Positions 9,493-18,804 are shown, counted from the first letter of the stretch. The stretch: 64,000 nt of DNA from an uncultured Erythrobacter sp. (GCA_937899785.1 CALCCG010000153.1:1-64000); one strand, 5' to 3'. Program-made: numbers and translations. The notes: a model not told the origin generated them from the letters alone.

Positions 9493-11082
9493 ATGAGCGC
9501 CAGCGACACAAGCGGAGACAGCGCGCCCCGAGAGGAATCCCATCAGGAGGATATGGCCACCCTTGCCAAAGGCGGGCGCACCAACACGATGGGCTTTGTG
9601 ATCCGGTTGATCGCGCGCATTCCCTTCATCCTGATTGCCACGCGTCTTTATGGCGCCGAAGCCCTCGGCCGATTTGCTTCGGCGCTGGTGCTGATCGAAG
9701 TGCTGGCGCTGGTGTGTTCGCTCGGCGAAAAGCGCGGGCTCGCGCAACGTCTCACGCAGGGCGGCGACGAACACGGCAACCCGCACGGGGAACCGGAGGT
9801 AAACCTGGTCTATGATGGCCTACTGCTGGCCTTACTGTGGTCGCTGATCGCCTGCTGCGTCCTGTATTTCTTTCCCGCTCCGATGTTCCCCAGCGGGATG
9901 AACAGCGAATACGATCTGTGGCTGATCGCCACGATCCCGGCCTTTGCGCTGACCGAGATCATGCTCGCGGCGCAAGCGTACAAATACGACATCGCCACCA
10001 CCGTGCGCACCCGCGCCATCGTTGAACCCTGGGTGATCAGCATCGCAGCGGGCGTCTTCTTCTACATCACGCCGTTGCGCGATTTCGGCCTCGCACTGGC
10101 CTTTATCGTCTCGATTTTTGCCGGGCTCATCACCGCCGCAATCCCGTTTTTTCGGACCTATGGCCTGCCCAGGGATTGGACCCCTTCGCTGCGCGCCATG
10201 TTTACCCAATCGAGCCGCGCCTTCCCCTTGATCGGCGCCGACGCGATAGAGCGCGGGACGCGGCTGCTTGATATCTTCATTCTGGGCCTTGTCGCCTCGC
10301 CAGTGGCGGTTGGTATCTATTACGCCGCCCAGCAAATCGCGAGCCTGCCGCAAAAGCTGAAAACCAGCTTTGAGCCGATCCTCTCGCCTGTCATCACGAA
10401 GAACCTCAAGAGTGGCAACCTTGCCGCCATTGCCGGGCAGGTGCGACAGGTGGGTTTCTGGATCATCGCCGTCCAACTTGCCATTGCGCTGGCGCTGGCC
10501 ATTCCCGGCGAAGCGGTGATGGGCTTGTGGGGGCCGGACTATGTTGCCGGCACGGCGGCGCTGGCCTTCCTGCTCGCCGCCGAGGTTGCCGCGTCCATGG
10601 CGGTCGTGTCCGAGAGCGTGCTGGTCTACATTGCCAAAAAGCGCAATCTGGCGATCTCCGTCTTTGTTCTGGGTTTGCAGGCCGCCCTGACCTTTGCTTG
10701 CATCGCCGGGATGGAGCGCTTTGCGACGCGCTATGGTCTTGATGTCGATGGCTTTGCCACGGCGGGCCCGGCGCTCGCTTTGTTCCTCGCGCTCGGCGTC
10801 TCCAGCCTCATTAAGGCGCTGATGCTCAAAACGCTGCTCAAAGCGCCGGTTTCCAATTGGCGCTGGGGGCTGGTCTGGGCGACGGGGCCCGCGGTTGTTG
10901 TAGGCTTTGCCTTCACCTCGTTGCCGCAATCGCTGGAATGGATTGAGCTTGTGATCGGGATCCCGGCCATTCTGGCGACCTACAGTCTTGTCCTGTGGCG
11001 GCGCGGTTTCAAAGAAGCCGATCGGGTGCTGTTCCGCAAAAATGTGGCGTCCGCCCCGGTCGCAGAGACTTCAGAACGGTAA
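9493..11082 (+). CDS. Wzx/MATE-like polysaccharide flippase
   Basis: This 529-residue polytopic membrane protein has about 12-14 hydrophobic segments and belongs to the polysaccharide transporter (PST/Wzx) superfamily, which flips undecaprenyl-linked glycans across the inner membrane. The N-terminal cytoplasmic leader is followed by TLAKGGRTNTMGFVIRLIAR and LYGAEALGRFASALVLIEV, a pattern typical of the family. It begins two bases after gpsA, so it is probably in the same operon. No glycosyltransferases are adjacent, so the substrate is unknown. Confidence 0.82.
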   Translation: MSASDTSGDSAPREESHQEDMATLAKGGRTNTMGFVIRLIARIPFILIATRLYGAEALGRFASALVLIEVLALVCSLGEKRGLAQRLTQGGDEHGNPHGEPEVNLVYDGLLLALLWSLIACCVLYFFPAPMFPSGMNSEYDLWLIATIPAFALTEIMLAAQAYKYDIATTVRTRAIVEPWVISIAAGVFFYITPLRDFGLALAFIVSIFAGLITAAIPFFRTYGLPRDWTPSLRAMFTQSSRAFPLIGADAIERGTRLLDIFILGLVASPVAVGIYYAAQQIASLPQKLKTSFEPILSPVITKNLKSGNLAAIAGQVRQVGFWIIAVQLAIALALAIPGEAVMGLWGPDYVAGTAALAFLLAAEVAASMAVVSESVLVYIAKKRNLAISVFVLGLQAALTFACIAGMERFATRYGLDVDGFATAGPALALFLALGVSSLIKALMLKTLLKAPVSNWRWGLVWATGPAVVVGFAFTSLPQSLEWIELVIGIPAILATYSLVLWRRGFKEADRVLFRKNVASAPVAETSER

Positions 11083-11322
11083 CAATCTCATAGGCTTGGT
11101 GCGCTTTTTCGCACCTAGCCCGCGCAAGATCAGGCGTTTTCGTTCGCAACTCATGCGCCGTTCATCGATGGAATCCGACGATTGGTCGCAAGGCCGAGAG
11201 GGTTTCCTTCAGCCTTGCTCCGCTTGGGGTGGCCAGCAAGCGTCGGGTGACAGGTAAGGTCCCGAAGCTCCCCCTAATGGCCGCCGCCGCATAAGCGCCT
11301 GCATATGGGGAAGGAGGACATA
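11083..11322. promoter_or_regulatory. intergenic region before the VWA lipoprotein gene
   Basis: This 240-base gap has no convincing gene. The last part contains an in-frame ATG at 11305, but a strong AAGGAGGA ribosome binding site at about 11310-11317 places the real start at 11323. No clear promoter is visible. Confidence 0.4.
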
Positions 11323-13092
11323 ATGCCGACGACCGAACATTCAGGAGAGTGGCCCGCAACGCCCGCCACAGGGTTTGGCCAAGACCCATCGCGGACCCGA
11401 AAATTCGCAATCCTTGGGATTGTCGCGCTGGGCCATGTCGCAGCGCTCGCCGCGTGCAGCACGGCGGACAACGCCACCACCGCGCAAAGCACCCAGGCCG
11501 CCGCAAGCGAAGAAAGCATGGCGACGATCAGCCTCGAAGAGGAGCCTGCGGCCGATCTCGCAATGGCCCCGCCGCCAGCCGCGCCGCCAGCCGCGCCGCG
11601 CGTTCAAGGCATTATCGCCCCCTCGATAAAAGGCGCGCCCGCTTACGAGAGTGCTCGGATCGCGGTGACACCCGTCCAGACCGCGCAAGACCCGGGCCGC
11701 GAGCGGTATGAAGGCGAAGACGTCTCTTCGGTCAAACTCACCCAGGTCGAGCCGGTCTCGACCTTCAGCGTGGACGTCGACACCGGCGCCTACGCCAACA
11801 CGCGCCGCTTCCTCAACCAAGGCCAGCTGCCCCCGCAAGCCGCGGTCCGCACTGAGGAGATGATCAACTATTTCCGCTACGATTACCCCAACCCGATCAG
11901 CACGCGTGTGCCTTTCAGCGTCACCACCGATTTCGCCAAGACGCCGTGGAACGAGAGCACCTATCTGATGCGCATCGGCCTGCGCGGCTACGATATTGAC
12001 CGCGCCGACAGGCCCGCAGCCAACCTTGTTTTTCTGATGGACGTGTCAGGCTCAATGAGCTCAGCCGACAAGTTGCCGCTGGTGAAGACGGCGCTGTCGG
12101 GCCTTGCTGGAGAGCTCGGGCCCAACGACACTGTCTCGATCGTCGTCTACGCTGGCGCGGCTGGCTTGGTGCTTGAGCCGACCAACGATGTGCGCAAGAT
12201 CCGCCGCGCGCTGGCTGATCTCGATGCGGGCGGGTCAACCGCGGGCGGCGCTGGGATCAAGCTGGCTTACAACATCGCCGAAGACAATTTCATCAAGGGC
12301 GGCGTCAACCGCGTGATCCTGGCGACCGATGGCGACTTCAACGTTGGCGTTTCGAACAAGGATGCGCTGGTCGAGATGATCGAGGCGAACCGCGATCGCG
12401 GCATCACGCTGACCACGCTCGGCTTTGGCCAGGGCAATTACAACGAAGCGATGATGGAGCAGATCGCCAATAAGGGGAACGGCAATTACGCCTATATCGA
12501 CAGCGCTCTCGAAGCCAAAAAGGTGCTGGGCGATGAGATGTCCTCAACCCTGTTCACCATCGCCAAGGATGTGAAGATCCAGGTCGAGTTCAACCCCGCC
12601 GTCATCAGCCAGTACCGTCTGGTGGGCTATGAGAACCGCGCGCTTCGCGAAGAGGACTTCAACAACGACAAGGTTGATGCTGGCGATATCGGCGCAGGCC
12701 ACCAGGTGACCGCGATCTACGAAGTGGTGCCAACCGGCCAGACCGGCTGGATCCCCAAGCGCCGCTACGAAGACCGTTTCCCCGCCGCTGCGACCAAGAA
12801 GTTCGCCGAGGCCGCGCATGTGAAGCTGCGCTACAAGCTGCCCGAGGGCACAACATCCAAGCTTTTGGACCGGGTGGTGAGCTACGAACAGCTGCGCCGC
12901 GCCAAGGCGCCGACCGGCGATTTTGCCTTTGCGGCTTCGGTCGCCGCGTTTGGTCAGCTCTTGCGCGGGGATGAGCTGATGCAGAGCTTTGACTTTGACG
13001 ATGTTAGCGAGCTCGCGGGACGGCAGGACAATTTCTGGCGGCAGGAATTCCTCCAGCTCAACGCCGTCGCGGCTGATATGAAAGGCGGTTGA
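11323..13092 (+). CDS. YfbK-like von Willebrand factor A domain lipoprotein
   Basis: This 589-residue envelope protein has a lipoprotein signal (FAILGIVALGHVAALAAC; lipobox LAAC), an Ala/Pro-rich linker (APPAAPPAAPR), a YfbK-type N-terminal domain (FSVDVDTGAYANTRRFLNQG ... EEMINYFRYDYP), a VWA domain with the MIDAS motif DVSGSMSSADK and the later ATDGDFNVG loop, and a C-terminal DUF3520-like domain (VSYEQLRRAKAPTGDFAFAA). VWA proteins bind partners through a metal; the partner here is unknown. The start follows an AAGGAGGA ribosome binding site. A strong terminator follows, so it is probably monocistronic. Confidence 0.85.
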   Translation: MPTTEHSGEWPATPATGFGQDPSRTRKFAILGIVALGHVAALAACSTADNATTAQSTQAAASEESMATISLEEEPAADLAMAPPPAAPPAAPRVQGIIAPSIKGAPAYESARIAVTPVQTAQDPGRERYEGEDVSSVKLTQVEPVSTFSVDVDTGAYANTRRFLNQGQLPPQAAVRTEEMINYFRYDYPNPISTRVPFSVTTDFAKTPWNESTYLMRIGLRGYDIDRADRPAANLVFLMDVSGSMSSADKLPLVKTALSGLAGELGPNDTVSIVVYAGAAGLVLEPTNDVRKIRRALADLDAGGSTAGGAGIKLAYNIAEDNFIKGGVNRVILATDGDFNVGVSNKDALVEMIEANRDRGITLTTLGFGQGNYNEAMMEQIANKGNGNYAYIDSALEAKKVLGDEMSSTLFTIAKDVKIQVEFNPAVISQYRLVGYENRALREEDFNNDKVDAGDIGAGHQVTAIYEVVPTGQTGWIPKRRYEDRFPAAATKKFAEAAHVKLRYKLPEGTTSKLLDRVVSYEQLRRAKAPTGDFAFAASVAAFGQLLRGDELMQSFDFDDVSELAGRQDNFWRQEFLQLNAVAADMKGG

Positions 13093-13130
13093 ACCGCGCG
13101 GGCAAAGCGTGCCCGCTTGCGCAAGACGAC

Positions 13131-13169
13131 GGGGCGGCGTGCCGGGTCTGGCACGACCGCCCCTTTGTT
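13131..13169 (+). terminator. strong rho-independent terminator
   Basis: A long GC-rich hairpin with arms GGGGCGGcGTGCC and GGCACgaCCGCCCC and a six-base loop is followed by TTTGTTCT. It lies 39 bases after the VWA gene. A smaller stem (GCGGGCA / TGCCCGC) lies just before it at about 13098-13116. Confidence 0.85.
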
Positions 13170-13300
13170 CTGGCGCCATCGTCGCGTGTTCCTCCCCACC
13201 TTCACCGGTTAATCTTCTGATCCACAATGGCGCTTGCACCGGACCAACGCGCTGCTAAACGGCGCGCGTTCCGCTTGTGATCGAAAGAGGTTTCCGCGCC

Positions 13301-13861
13301 ATGGATGGTTCCTTCAACGCCGCTATACCCTTTATCCTTATTGGCCTTGTCCTGTTGGTGCTTGGGGTCTGGCTGCTCATGCGGCTGGGGCAGTCGACCA
13401 CGGTGGTCCGCGATGACAGCCGCCCGGGCGATGTCCTGGACGAGGGCGCCGAACCCGCAAAGCGCAATCAAGCGCTGATCGACACTGCGCCCGCGGCGGC
13501 GAAGACACAGCCCGCCCCCGAACCAACGCCCGAACCAACGCCCGAACCAACGCCCGAACCAACGCCCGAACCAACCCCGGCGCCTGTGCCAACCGCCCCG
13601 TCTGAACCGCCAAGCGCCGCTCTGGACGACCTCTCACAGATCAAGGGGGTCGGCCCGAAGCTCGTCAAGCTGCTCAACAGCGAGGGCGTCACAAGCTTCG
13701 CGCAAATCGCGGCCTGGAGCGAGTCGGACATAGAGGCTGTCGACTCAAAGTTGGGCCAATTCAAGGGTCGCATCACGCGTGACCAGTGGGTAGATCAAGC
13801 CAAACTACTGATTTCCGGAGACAAATCTTCCTATTCCGAAAAATTCGGGAACAGTTCGTAA
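13301..13861 (+). CDS. membrane-anchored helix-hairpin-helix protein with Pro-rich linker
   Basis: This 186-residue protein has an N-terminal membrane helix (AAIPFILIGLVLLVLGVWLL), a Glu/Pro/Thr linker made of PEPT repeats, and a C-terminal helix-hairpin-helix domain (LDDLSQIKGVGPKLVKLLNS ... VTSFAQIAAW). That domain resembles those appended to some ribosomal L21 or NADH dehydrogenase-associated proteins in alphaproteobacteria, where it may bind nucleic acid or protein. I start it at the ATG at 13301, preceded by AAAGAGG; the frame opens upstream at a GTG (13277). The function is unknown. Confidence 0.7.
   Translation: MDGSFNAAIPFILIGLVLLVLGVWLLMRLGQSTTVVRDDSRPGDVLDEGAEPAKRNQALIDTAPAAAKTQPAPEPTPEPTPEPTPEPTPEPTPAPVPTAPSEPPSAALDDLSQIKGVGPKLVKLLNSEGVTSFAQIAAWSESDIEAVDSKLGQFKGRITRDQWVDQAKLLISGDKSSYSEKFGNSS
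13518..13577 (+). repeat. 12-base tandem repeat coding for a PEPT linker
   Basis: The unit CCGAACCAACGC occurs four times in perfect tandem, followed by a degenerate fifth copy. It encodes Pro-Glu-Pro-Thr repeats inside the helix-hairpin-helix gene. Unit number could change by slippage without changing frame. Confidence 0.9.
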
Positions 13862-13925
13862 AAATCCACAGGCGTAGACGTCAAATCTGTGTTACACTCC
13901 CGGGTGTCAAGCAGGGAGGATAGCG

Positions 13926-14294
13926 ATGGTGCAACGTATTCTGGTCGCCGAGGACGAGCCTGTCATTGCGTTCGATTTGTGCGATACCGTCGAAGAAGCG
14001 GGCTACGAAGTCGAAGGCCCGTATAGCGGCCTTTCGTCAGCGATGCTTGCTTCGAGGACCGACAAGCCGGACCTCGCCATTCTCGACATCACGCTCGACG
14101 ATGGCGAAGTGTTCCCGCTGGCCAAGCAATTGGAAGCGGATAATGTCCCGATCATCTTCCACTCTGGACGGCTGACGCGCGAACAGGTGGAGCAGCACTT
14201 CCCCAGGGCCACAACGCTCGCCAAGCCGTGCCCGCCGGCCGACATGCTCAGCGCGGTCAACGACGTGCTGGAAAGCGCCAAAGTCGGGGGCTGA
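13926..14294 (+). CDS. single-domain response regulator (receiver only)
   Basis: This 122-residue CheY-like receiver has no output domain. The acidic pocket is Glu9/Asp10/Glu11 in VAEDEPVIAFDL, the phosphoacceptor is Asp54 (LAILDITLDDGE), the switch residue is Ser80 (IIFHSG) and the conserved Lys is 100 (LAKPC). A GGGAGGA ribosome binding site lies a few bases upstream of ATG. No kinase is adjacent, so the partner is unknown. Sequences of this type occur in alphaproteobacterial phosphorelays. Confidence 0.88.
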   Translation: MVQRILVAEDEPVIAFDLCDTVEEAGYEVEGPYSGLSSAMLASRTDKPDLAILDITLDDGEVFPLAKQLEADNVPIIFHSGRLTREQVEQHFPRATTLAKPCPPADMLSAVNDVLESAKVGG

Positions 14295-14494
14295 CATTGC
14301 CCGGAAGGCTTGGTCGTCGGTCTCTTTGACGATCCCATTTCCATTTACACTGGTCCGGGCTTAAGGGCAGGCTGTCTTTGGCTCGCATGGCCTGTGGGAA
14401 GAACGCGGGTGACCGCGCGCGTCTGCGTGTGTATCGCTTGCGCGGTATCGCCATTCCTGCGACAGGCTAATCGATTGCATTAAGGAGCCCTTTC

Positions 14495-15724
14495 GTGAAC
14501 GCCCCGTTTAACGCACCCGCCAACGAAGCCCCCAATCCGAGCGCCGGGATCGTCCCGTTCAACTGGGAGGATCCGTTTGATCTGGAAACCCAGCTGACCG
14601 AGGATGAGCGGATGATCCGCGACGCGGCCCATGGCTTTGCGCAGAGCGAGCTGCAACCGCGCGTGATCGAGGCGTTTCGCAACGAGGTTTCTGCTCCTGA
14701 GCTGTTCCCGCTGATGGGGCAGGCAGGGATGCTGGGCGTCACCATTCCTGAGGAATATGGCGGTGTCGGCGCTTCCTATGTCGCCTATGGTCTGGTCGCG
14801 CGCGAAATTGAACGGGTTGACAGCGGCTATCGCTCGATGGCGAGCGTGCAGTCCAGCCTCGTCATGCACCCGATTAACGCCTACGGCTCTGAAGAGCAGA
14901 AGCGCAAATATCTGCCCGGCCTCGCCTCAGGCGATTTGATCGGATGCTTTGGCCTGACCGACCCCGCCGCTGGCAGCGCCCCGGCTGGCATGAAAACCTA
15001 CGCCCGGAAGGATGGCTCAGACTATGTCATCTCTGGCAGCAAGACCTGGATTTCCAACTCGCCCTTTGCCGATGTCTTCGTCGTCTGGGCCAAATCGGAA
15101 GAGCATGGCGGCGGCATTCGCGGCTTCATCCTTGAAAAGGGCATGGAAGGCCTGTCGGCTCCCAAGATCGAAGGCAAAATCAGCTTGCGCGCTTCGACCA
15201 CCGGCATGATCATGATGGACGAGGTCCGCGTTCCCGCCGAAAATCTGCTGCCGCATGTGCAGGGGCTTAAAGGGCCGTTTGGTTGCCTAAACCGCGCGCG
15301 TTATGGCATCAGCTGGGGCGCAATGGGAGCCGCAGAAATCTGCATGCACGCCGCGCGGCAATACGGATTGGATCGCAAGCAGTTCGGCCGCCCGCTCGCC
15401 GGAACGCAGCTCTATCAAAAGAAGCTCGCCGACATGCTGACCGATATCGCGCTCGGCCTGCAAGCCTCCTTGCGCGTGGGTCGCCTGATCGACGAACACC
15501 GCTTCAGCCCGGACATGATCAGCGTTGTGAAACGCAACAATGTCGGCAAGGCCTTGGATATCGCCCGCCAAGCGCGCGACATGCATGGCGGCAACGGCAT
15601 CTCCGAGGAATATCAGGTCATCCGCCACGCGGTGAACCTGGAGACGGTGAACACCTATGAAGGCACGCACGATGTCCACGCGCTGATACTGGGCCGAGGC
15701 ATTACGGGTATAGCCGCTTTTTGA
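14495..15724 (+). CDS. gcdH: glutaryl-CoA dehydrogenase
   Basis: GcdH is an FAD enzyme that oxidises and decarboxylates glutaryl-CoA to crotonyl-CoA in lysine/tryptophan and aromatic catabolism. It is 409 residues. The catalytic base lies in [20 protein letters not shown], which matches the GCDH-type signature (Glu in YEGT). [20 protein letters not shown] at the N-terminus and [12 protein letters not shown] also fit GCDH better than short- or medium-chain acyl-CoA dehydrogenases. The start is GTG with TAAGGAG upstream. It stands alone, flanked by gaps. Confidence 0.93.
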   Translation: MNAPFNAPANEAPNPSAGIVPFNWEDPFDLETQLTEDERMIRDAAHGFAQSELQPRVIEAFRNEVSAPELFPLMGQAGMLGVTIPEEYGGVGASYVAYGLVAREIERVDSGYRSMASVQSSLVMHPINAYGSEEQKRKYLPGLASGDLIGCFGLTDPAAGSAPAGMKTYARKDGSDYVISGSKTWISNSPFADVFVVWAKSEEHGGGIRGFILEKGMEGLSAPKIEGKISLRASTTGMIMMDEVRVPAENLLPHVQGLKGPFGCLNRARYGISWGAMGAAEICMHAARQYGLDRKQFGRPLAGTQLYQKKLADMLTDIALGLQASLRVGRLIDEHRFSPDMISVVKRNNVGKALDIARQARDMHGGNGISEEYQVIRHAVNLETVNTYEGTHDVHALILGRGITGIAAF

Positions 15725-15925
15725 TCCGGGGGCCGGGTCACTACGGCTAGCGGCAGAGGAGCGGACATTCTGAAAGCGAGCCAGTTGTGGGCCAGTTGCG
15801 GAAGAATCTTACAAAGATTGAACCGAGAGGCGCGGCAGGCGTACTAAGCTTCGAGACGAAGGTAATCAAAGTTCGCCCTCGAACAGATTGAGCTCGAAGG
15901 CAGTGTTATTATGGAGAGTAAAGCG
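15725..15925. promoter_or_regulatory. intergenic region with a short palindrome before the TPR gene
   Basis: The gap contains a perfect inverted repeat, AATCTT-ACA-AAGATT, at 15805-15819, possibly an operator. It also has a short direct repeat (CCAGTTGTGGGCCAGTTGCGG) just before it. No gene is visible. Confidence 0.4.
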
Positions 15926-16852
15926 ATGACGAAAAGCTCCCAACCTGCAAGACTTGTGACTGCGCTTATGCTCGCAGGCGGCCTCATCGCTGCGCCGGTT
16001 TCGCTTGTGTCAGCGGCAGGCGGCGGCGGTGGTGCCGCTCCCAGTGCCAGTGGTCCGCAGTATGATCCTGCAGAAGAGTACCGTCAGGGTGTGGCCGCGT
16101 ACAGCGCAGGCGATTTTGATCAGGCCGTGCGCCATTTCAAGAAAGTCACCCGCGCGGCGCGCCGCAATGGTGAGGCGCATTATCTGCTTGGCCTCTCCTA
16201 CATGCAGACCGGAAATGTGAAGCGAGCGCGCAAATCGCTCGAAAACGCGGTGAAGTATGCACCTGACCGGATCGAGGCGAAACGCGATCTGGCCCTCGCT
16301 TATGTTGAGCTTGAGCGGATGGAAGATGCTCAGAAAATACTGGCGGAGCTGACTGCGCTGAATAAGCAGTGCGGCGGTTCGTGTGCAGACAACACGCTTC
16401 TTGAACAGTCTGTTGCCGCAGTGGAGAGCGCCATGGGAGGCCAAGCCCAAGCCAGCCTGGGGCCTTCGCTAAAAGCATTCGCTGATTTGAGCGCCAAGGA
16501 CGCGCTCTATTATCAGGCTGTCAGCGCGATCAACCGCGACGAGCTTGAAGAGGCACTGCGCCACCTTCGTAAGGCGGCATTGGCCTTTGGTCCTCACCCC
16601 GACATCCTAACCTATCAGGGTTTCGCCAATCGCAAACTTGGCCGGTTTGATGTAGCGCAAGCCTATTATGATCGCGCCCTCGCGGTTGCCCCCGATCACC
16701 TCGGCGCGCTTGAATATTATGGCGAATTGAAGGTCGAGCGCGGCGATATCGCGGGCGCCAAGGACAACCTCGCAAAGCTCGATGCGCTGTGCGACTTTGG
16801 TTGCTTCGAAGCTGAAGAACTGCGCACTTGGATCGAAAAAGCGCAGTCCTGA
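15926..16852 (+). CDS. secreted tetratricopeptide-repeat protein
   Basis: This 308-residue exported protein has a signal peptide (LVTALMLAGGLIAAPVSLVS) and at least four TPR-like helix pairs (AAYSAGDFDQAVRHFKKVTR, AHYLLGLSYMQTGNVKRARK, LTYQGFANRKLGRFDVAQAY and the last ALEYYGELKVERGDIAGAKD). It has two close cysteine pairs, CGGSC near the middle and CDFGC near the end, which may form disulfides. An ATG at 15911 is possible, but the one at 15926 has GGAGAG at good spacing. The next lipoprotein starts inside the 3' end of this gene, so the two are probably coupled. Confidence 0.8.
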   Translation: MTKSSQPARLVTALMLAGGLIAAPVSLVSAAGGGGGAAPSASGPQYDPAEEYRQGVAAYSAGDFDQAVRHFKKVTRAARRNGEAHYLLGLSYMQTGNVKRARKSLENAVKYAPDRIEAKRDLALAYVELERMEDAQKILAELTALNKQCGGSCADNTLLEQSVAAVESAMGGQAQASLGPSLKAFADLSAKDALYYQAVSAINRDELEEALRHLRKAALAFGPHPDILTYQGFANRKLGRFDVAQAYYDRALAVAPDHLGALEYYGELKVERGDIAGAKDNLAKLDALCDFGCFEAEELRTWIEKAQS

Positions 16853-17814
16853 TTGCTTCGAGTTGTGCCGCGCTTGGCCTTTCAGCGTGCGTAGCAAGCT
16901 CTTCGCAAGTCAATTTGCGTGAGACCGTCTGGCTCGCTGAAAGCGGGCGGTTGGAGGCGCTTTCGGTCGAACACTATGTCGACCGTGATTCGCTCTTTGC
17001 CGCCGCTTTGAACAGCGATCTGGCGCAGGGTTATGAATCAGAAGAGGCTTTGGGCCGCGATCTGCTGGCAGGCGAGTTTCTGTTCAAAGCGCCGCTCTTG
17101 CTAGGGGGTCAGGCGGCCAAGGCGGGCATGTCATGCCATTCATGCCATGTGAACGGGACGGATAATCCGCATTTTCTGTTTCCGGCCATCTCTGGCGAGC
17201 CAGGGACAGCCGATACGACACACAGCTTCTTCAGCAAGTCGCTGGGCAATAAGGTCTTTGACCCGGCCACAATCCCCGATCTCACCAAGGCCGGGAAAGT
17301 CTCTCACAGCATGGAAAGCGCCGAACTCGAGGCGTTCCTCACCACGATTGTCGTGGGCGAATTCTCAGGAGAAGCGATCTCGCCAAGCGTTATCGCTCCC
17401 ATGGCTGCTTATGTGAGGGCGCTTCGCGTTTGGGGCGGCAATCAAAAGGAGCTCAGCAGAGCGCGGAGCTTAGACAAGGACCTTAAAGACCTGCGAGCGA
17501 CCATTGACCAAGCGATACATCGGGCGAGCATCGAGGAGAGCGATGTCGCAGCGCTCCTCCTTTCGAGCGGACAGAGCCAAGTTCAAGTGATCCATGAGCG
17601 GCTGCAAAGGGTCAGCCACGAGGACCTGCGCCGTTGGCTTGTTGCTCGTTCGCGAGAGATGGGCGTCTTGCGGCAGAGATTAAGTGCACAAGAGACGGGG
17701 GTACGGAGAGATCTCGTCGCGCTGCGAGAGCGCTTGTCCTCCGGCCCAGACTTCACTCACGCTTCAGAAAACAGCCTCTACAACGCCAACGTGCTTGCCG
17801 ATACTCTCAAATAG
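16828..17814 (+). CDS. monohaem cytochrome c-like lipoprotein
   Basis: This 328-residue protein has a lipoprotein signal (MDRKSAVLIASSCAALGLSAC) and one c-type haem motif, CHSCH, near residue 108, followed by NGTDNPHFLFPAISGEPGT. The C-terminal third is charged and helical with no further CxxCH. It would be an outer- or inner-membrane-anchored periplasmic electron carrier or a haem-dependent enzyme, but I do not recognise a family. The start is TTG, 25 bases inside the TPR gene. No alternative start gives the lipobox. Confidence 0.7.
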   Translation: MDRKSAVLIASSCAALGLSACVASSSQVNLRETVWLAESGRLEALSVEHYVDRDSLFAAALNSDLAQGYESEEALGRDLLAGEFLFKAPLLLGGQAAKAGMSCHSCHVNGTDNPHFLFPAISGEPGTADTTHSFFSKSLGNKVFDPATIPDLTKAGKVSHSMESAELEAFLTTIVVGEFSGEAISPSVIAPMAAYVRALRVWGGNQKELSRARSLDKDLKDLRATIDQAIHRASIEESDVAALLLSSGQSQVQVIHERLQRVSHEDLRRWLVARSREMGVLRQRLSAQETGVRRDLVALRERLSSGPDFTHASENSLYNANVLADTLK

Positions 17815-18156
17815 GGTCGTCGATGTGGCCGTTTTGAGCCCGGCCTTGGAGTTTGTTCCCTCTCGACACTGTCAGCTCCCACCCCAAACTCCGTTGTTGC
17901 AGCCTTTGAGCGTGCCACTCGTAACGAGACATAGGAGTAGTTCCTGCTGAACCCCTCAGCTTCGCTCGCACAGTCGATAAAGGGAGCACTGTCCTACACG
18001 TCCGTGATCGGGCATAGGGGTGGGCATGATGATGTCTATCCCGCCCATTTTTTCGGCCCCGTCAGGCCCCTTGGGCGAGGTCGGTTTTCGACTTTTGGAC
18101 TGTGTAACATGTGGTCCATGTCTCGAGCGGAAAACGCCCATCAATGAGGCTCTTTC
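17815..18156. other. 342-base gap upstream of maiA
   Basis: I see no gene here. The last 75 bases contain a GC-rich stretch and a motif (18083-18117) that recurs upstream of the M14 peptidase gene. The maiA promoter must lie here. Confidence 0.5.
18083..18117 (+). repeat. repeated intergenic motif, copy 1 (upstream of maiA)
   Basis: The segment begins GGTTTTCGACTTTTGG and continues GACTGTGTAACATGTGG. A near copy at 48718-48752 shares GGTTTTC, the TTT-GACTGTGTAAC core and TGTG in the same order and spacing. It could be a regulator site, a promoter element or a small dispersed repeat. Confidence 0.55.
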
Positions 18157-18804
18157 ATGAAGCTCTACGGCTACTACCGCAGCTCCACCTCGTACCGCTT
18201 GCGCATCGCGCTGGAGCTGAAGGGGCTGACGTTCGAGAACGTGCCGGTGAACCTGCTCAAGACCGAGCAAAAGGACGAAGCCTTCACCGCGCGCAACCCG
18301 TTTGGTTCCGTGCCCTTGCTGGAAGACGATGGCCGCGATCGTGCGCAATCGATGGCGCTGCTCGAATGGCTGGAGGACGCCTATCCGGACGCCCCGCTGC
18401 TGCCGAGCGACGTGGAAGAGCGCTACACGGTGCGTGAGCTGACCTATGCGATCGCGACCGAGCTTCACGCGCCGCTCAACCTGCCGGTGCTTAAGTTCCT
18501 CAAATCCGAATACGACAAGACCCAGGACGAGATCGACGCCTGGTACCGCCACTGGCTCGCGCGCACGTTGGAGCCGGTGGAGACGCGCTTGGCGCAGCTT
18601 GGAACGGGCGATTTCCTCATGAGTGCGCCGGGGCTGTTCGAAGTGGTGCTGCTGCCCCAGGTCTACAACGCGCGGCGCTTTGCCTATGATTTCAGCGCGT
18701 CCCCGCGGATTGAGGCGATCGAGGCCGCGTGCCTTGCCCTGCCCGCCTTCCAGCGCGCGCATCCCGACAACCAAAACGACAATCCTCAAGGGGGAAATCC
18801 ATGA
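18157..18804 (+). CDS. maiA: maleylacetoacetate isomerase (zeta-class glutathione transferase)
   Basis: MaiA uses glutathione to isomerise maleylacetoacetate to fumarylacetoacetate in tyrosine/homogentisate degradation. The 215-residue protein starts MKLYGYYRSSTSYRLRIAL, with the zeta-class motif SSTSYRLRIAL that holds glutathione through Ser. NPFGSVPLLEDDG is the second glutathione-binding segment. The stop overlaps the fumarylacetoacetase start as ATGA. Other glutathione transferases look similar, but the pairing with an FAH-family gene supports this role. Confidence 0.9.
   Translation: MKLYGYYRSSTSYRLRIALELKGLTFENVPVNLLKTEQKDEAFTARNPFGSVPLLEDDGRDRAQSMALLEWLEDAYPDAPLLPSDVEERYTVRELTYAIATELHAPLNLPVLKFLKSEYDKTQDEIDAWYRHWLARTLEPVETRLAQLGTGDFLMSAPGLFEVVLLPQVYNARRFAYDFSASPRIEAIEAACLALPAFQRAHPDNQNDNPQGGNP

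Noticed and set aside
13518-13577. Short regular repeats as a possible CRISPR
   Set aside because: Units are contiguous 12-mers inside a coding frame with no spacers.
13848-13880. GGAAC followed by CGTA, resembling an EcfG (general stress) promoter upstream of the receiver gene
   Set aside because: The spacing is 20 bases rather than the usual 16-17 and the -10 half is CGTA, not CGTT.
16828-17814. Multihaem cytochrome
   Set aside because: Only one CxxCH motif (CHSCH) is present in the whole protein.
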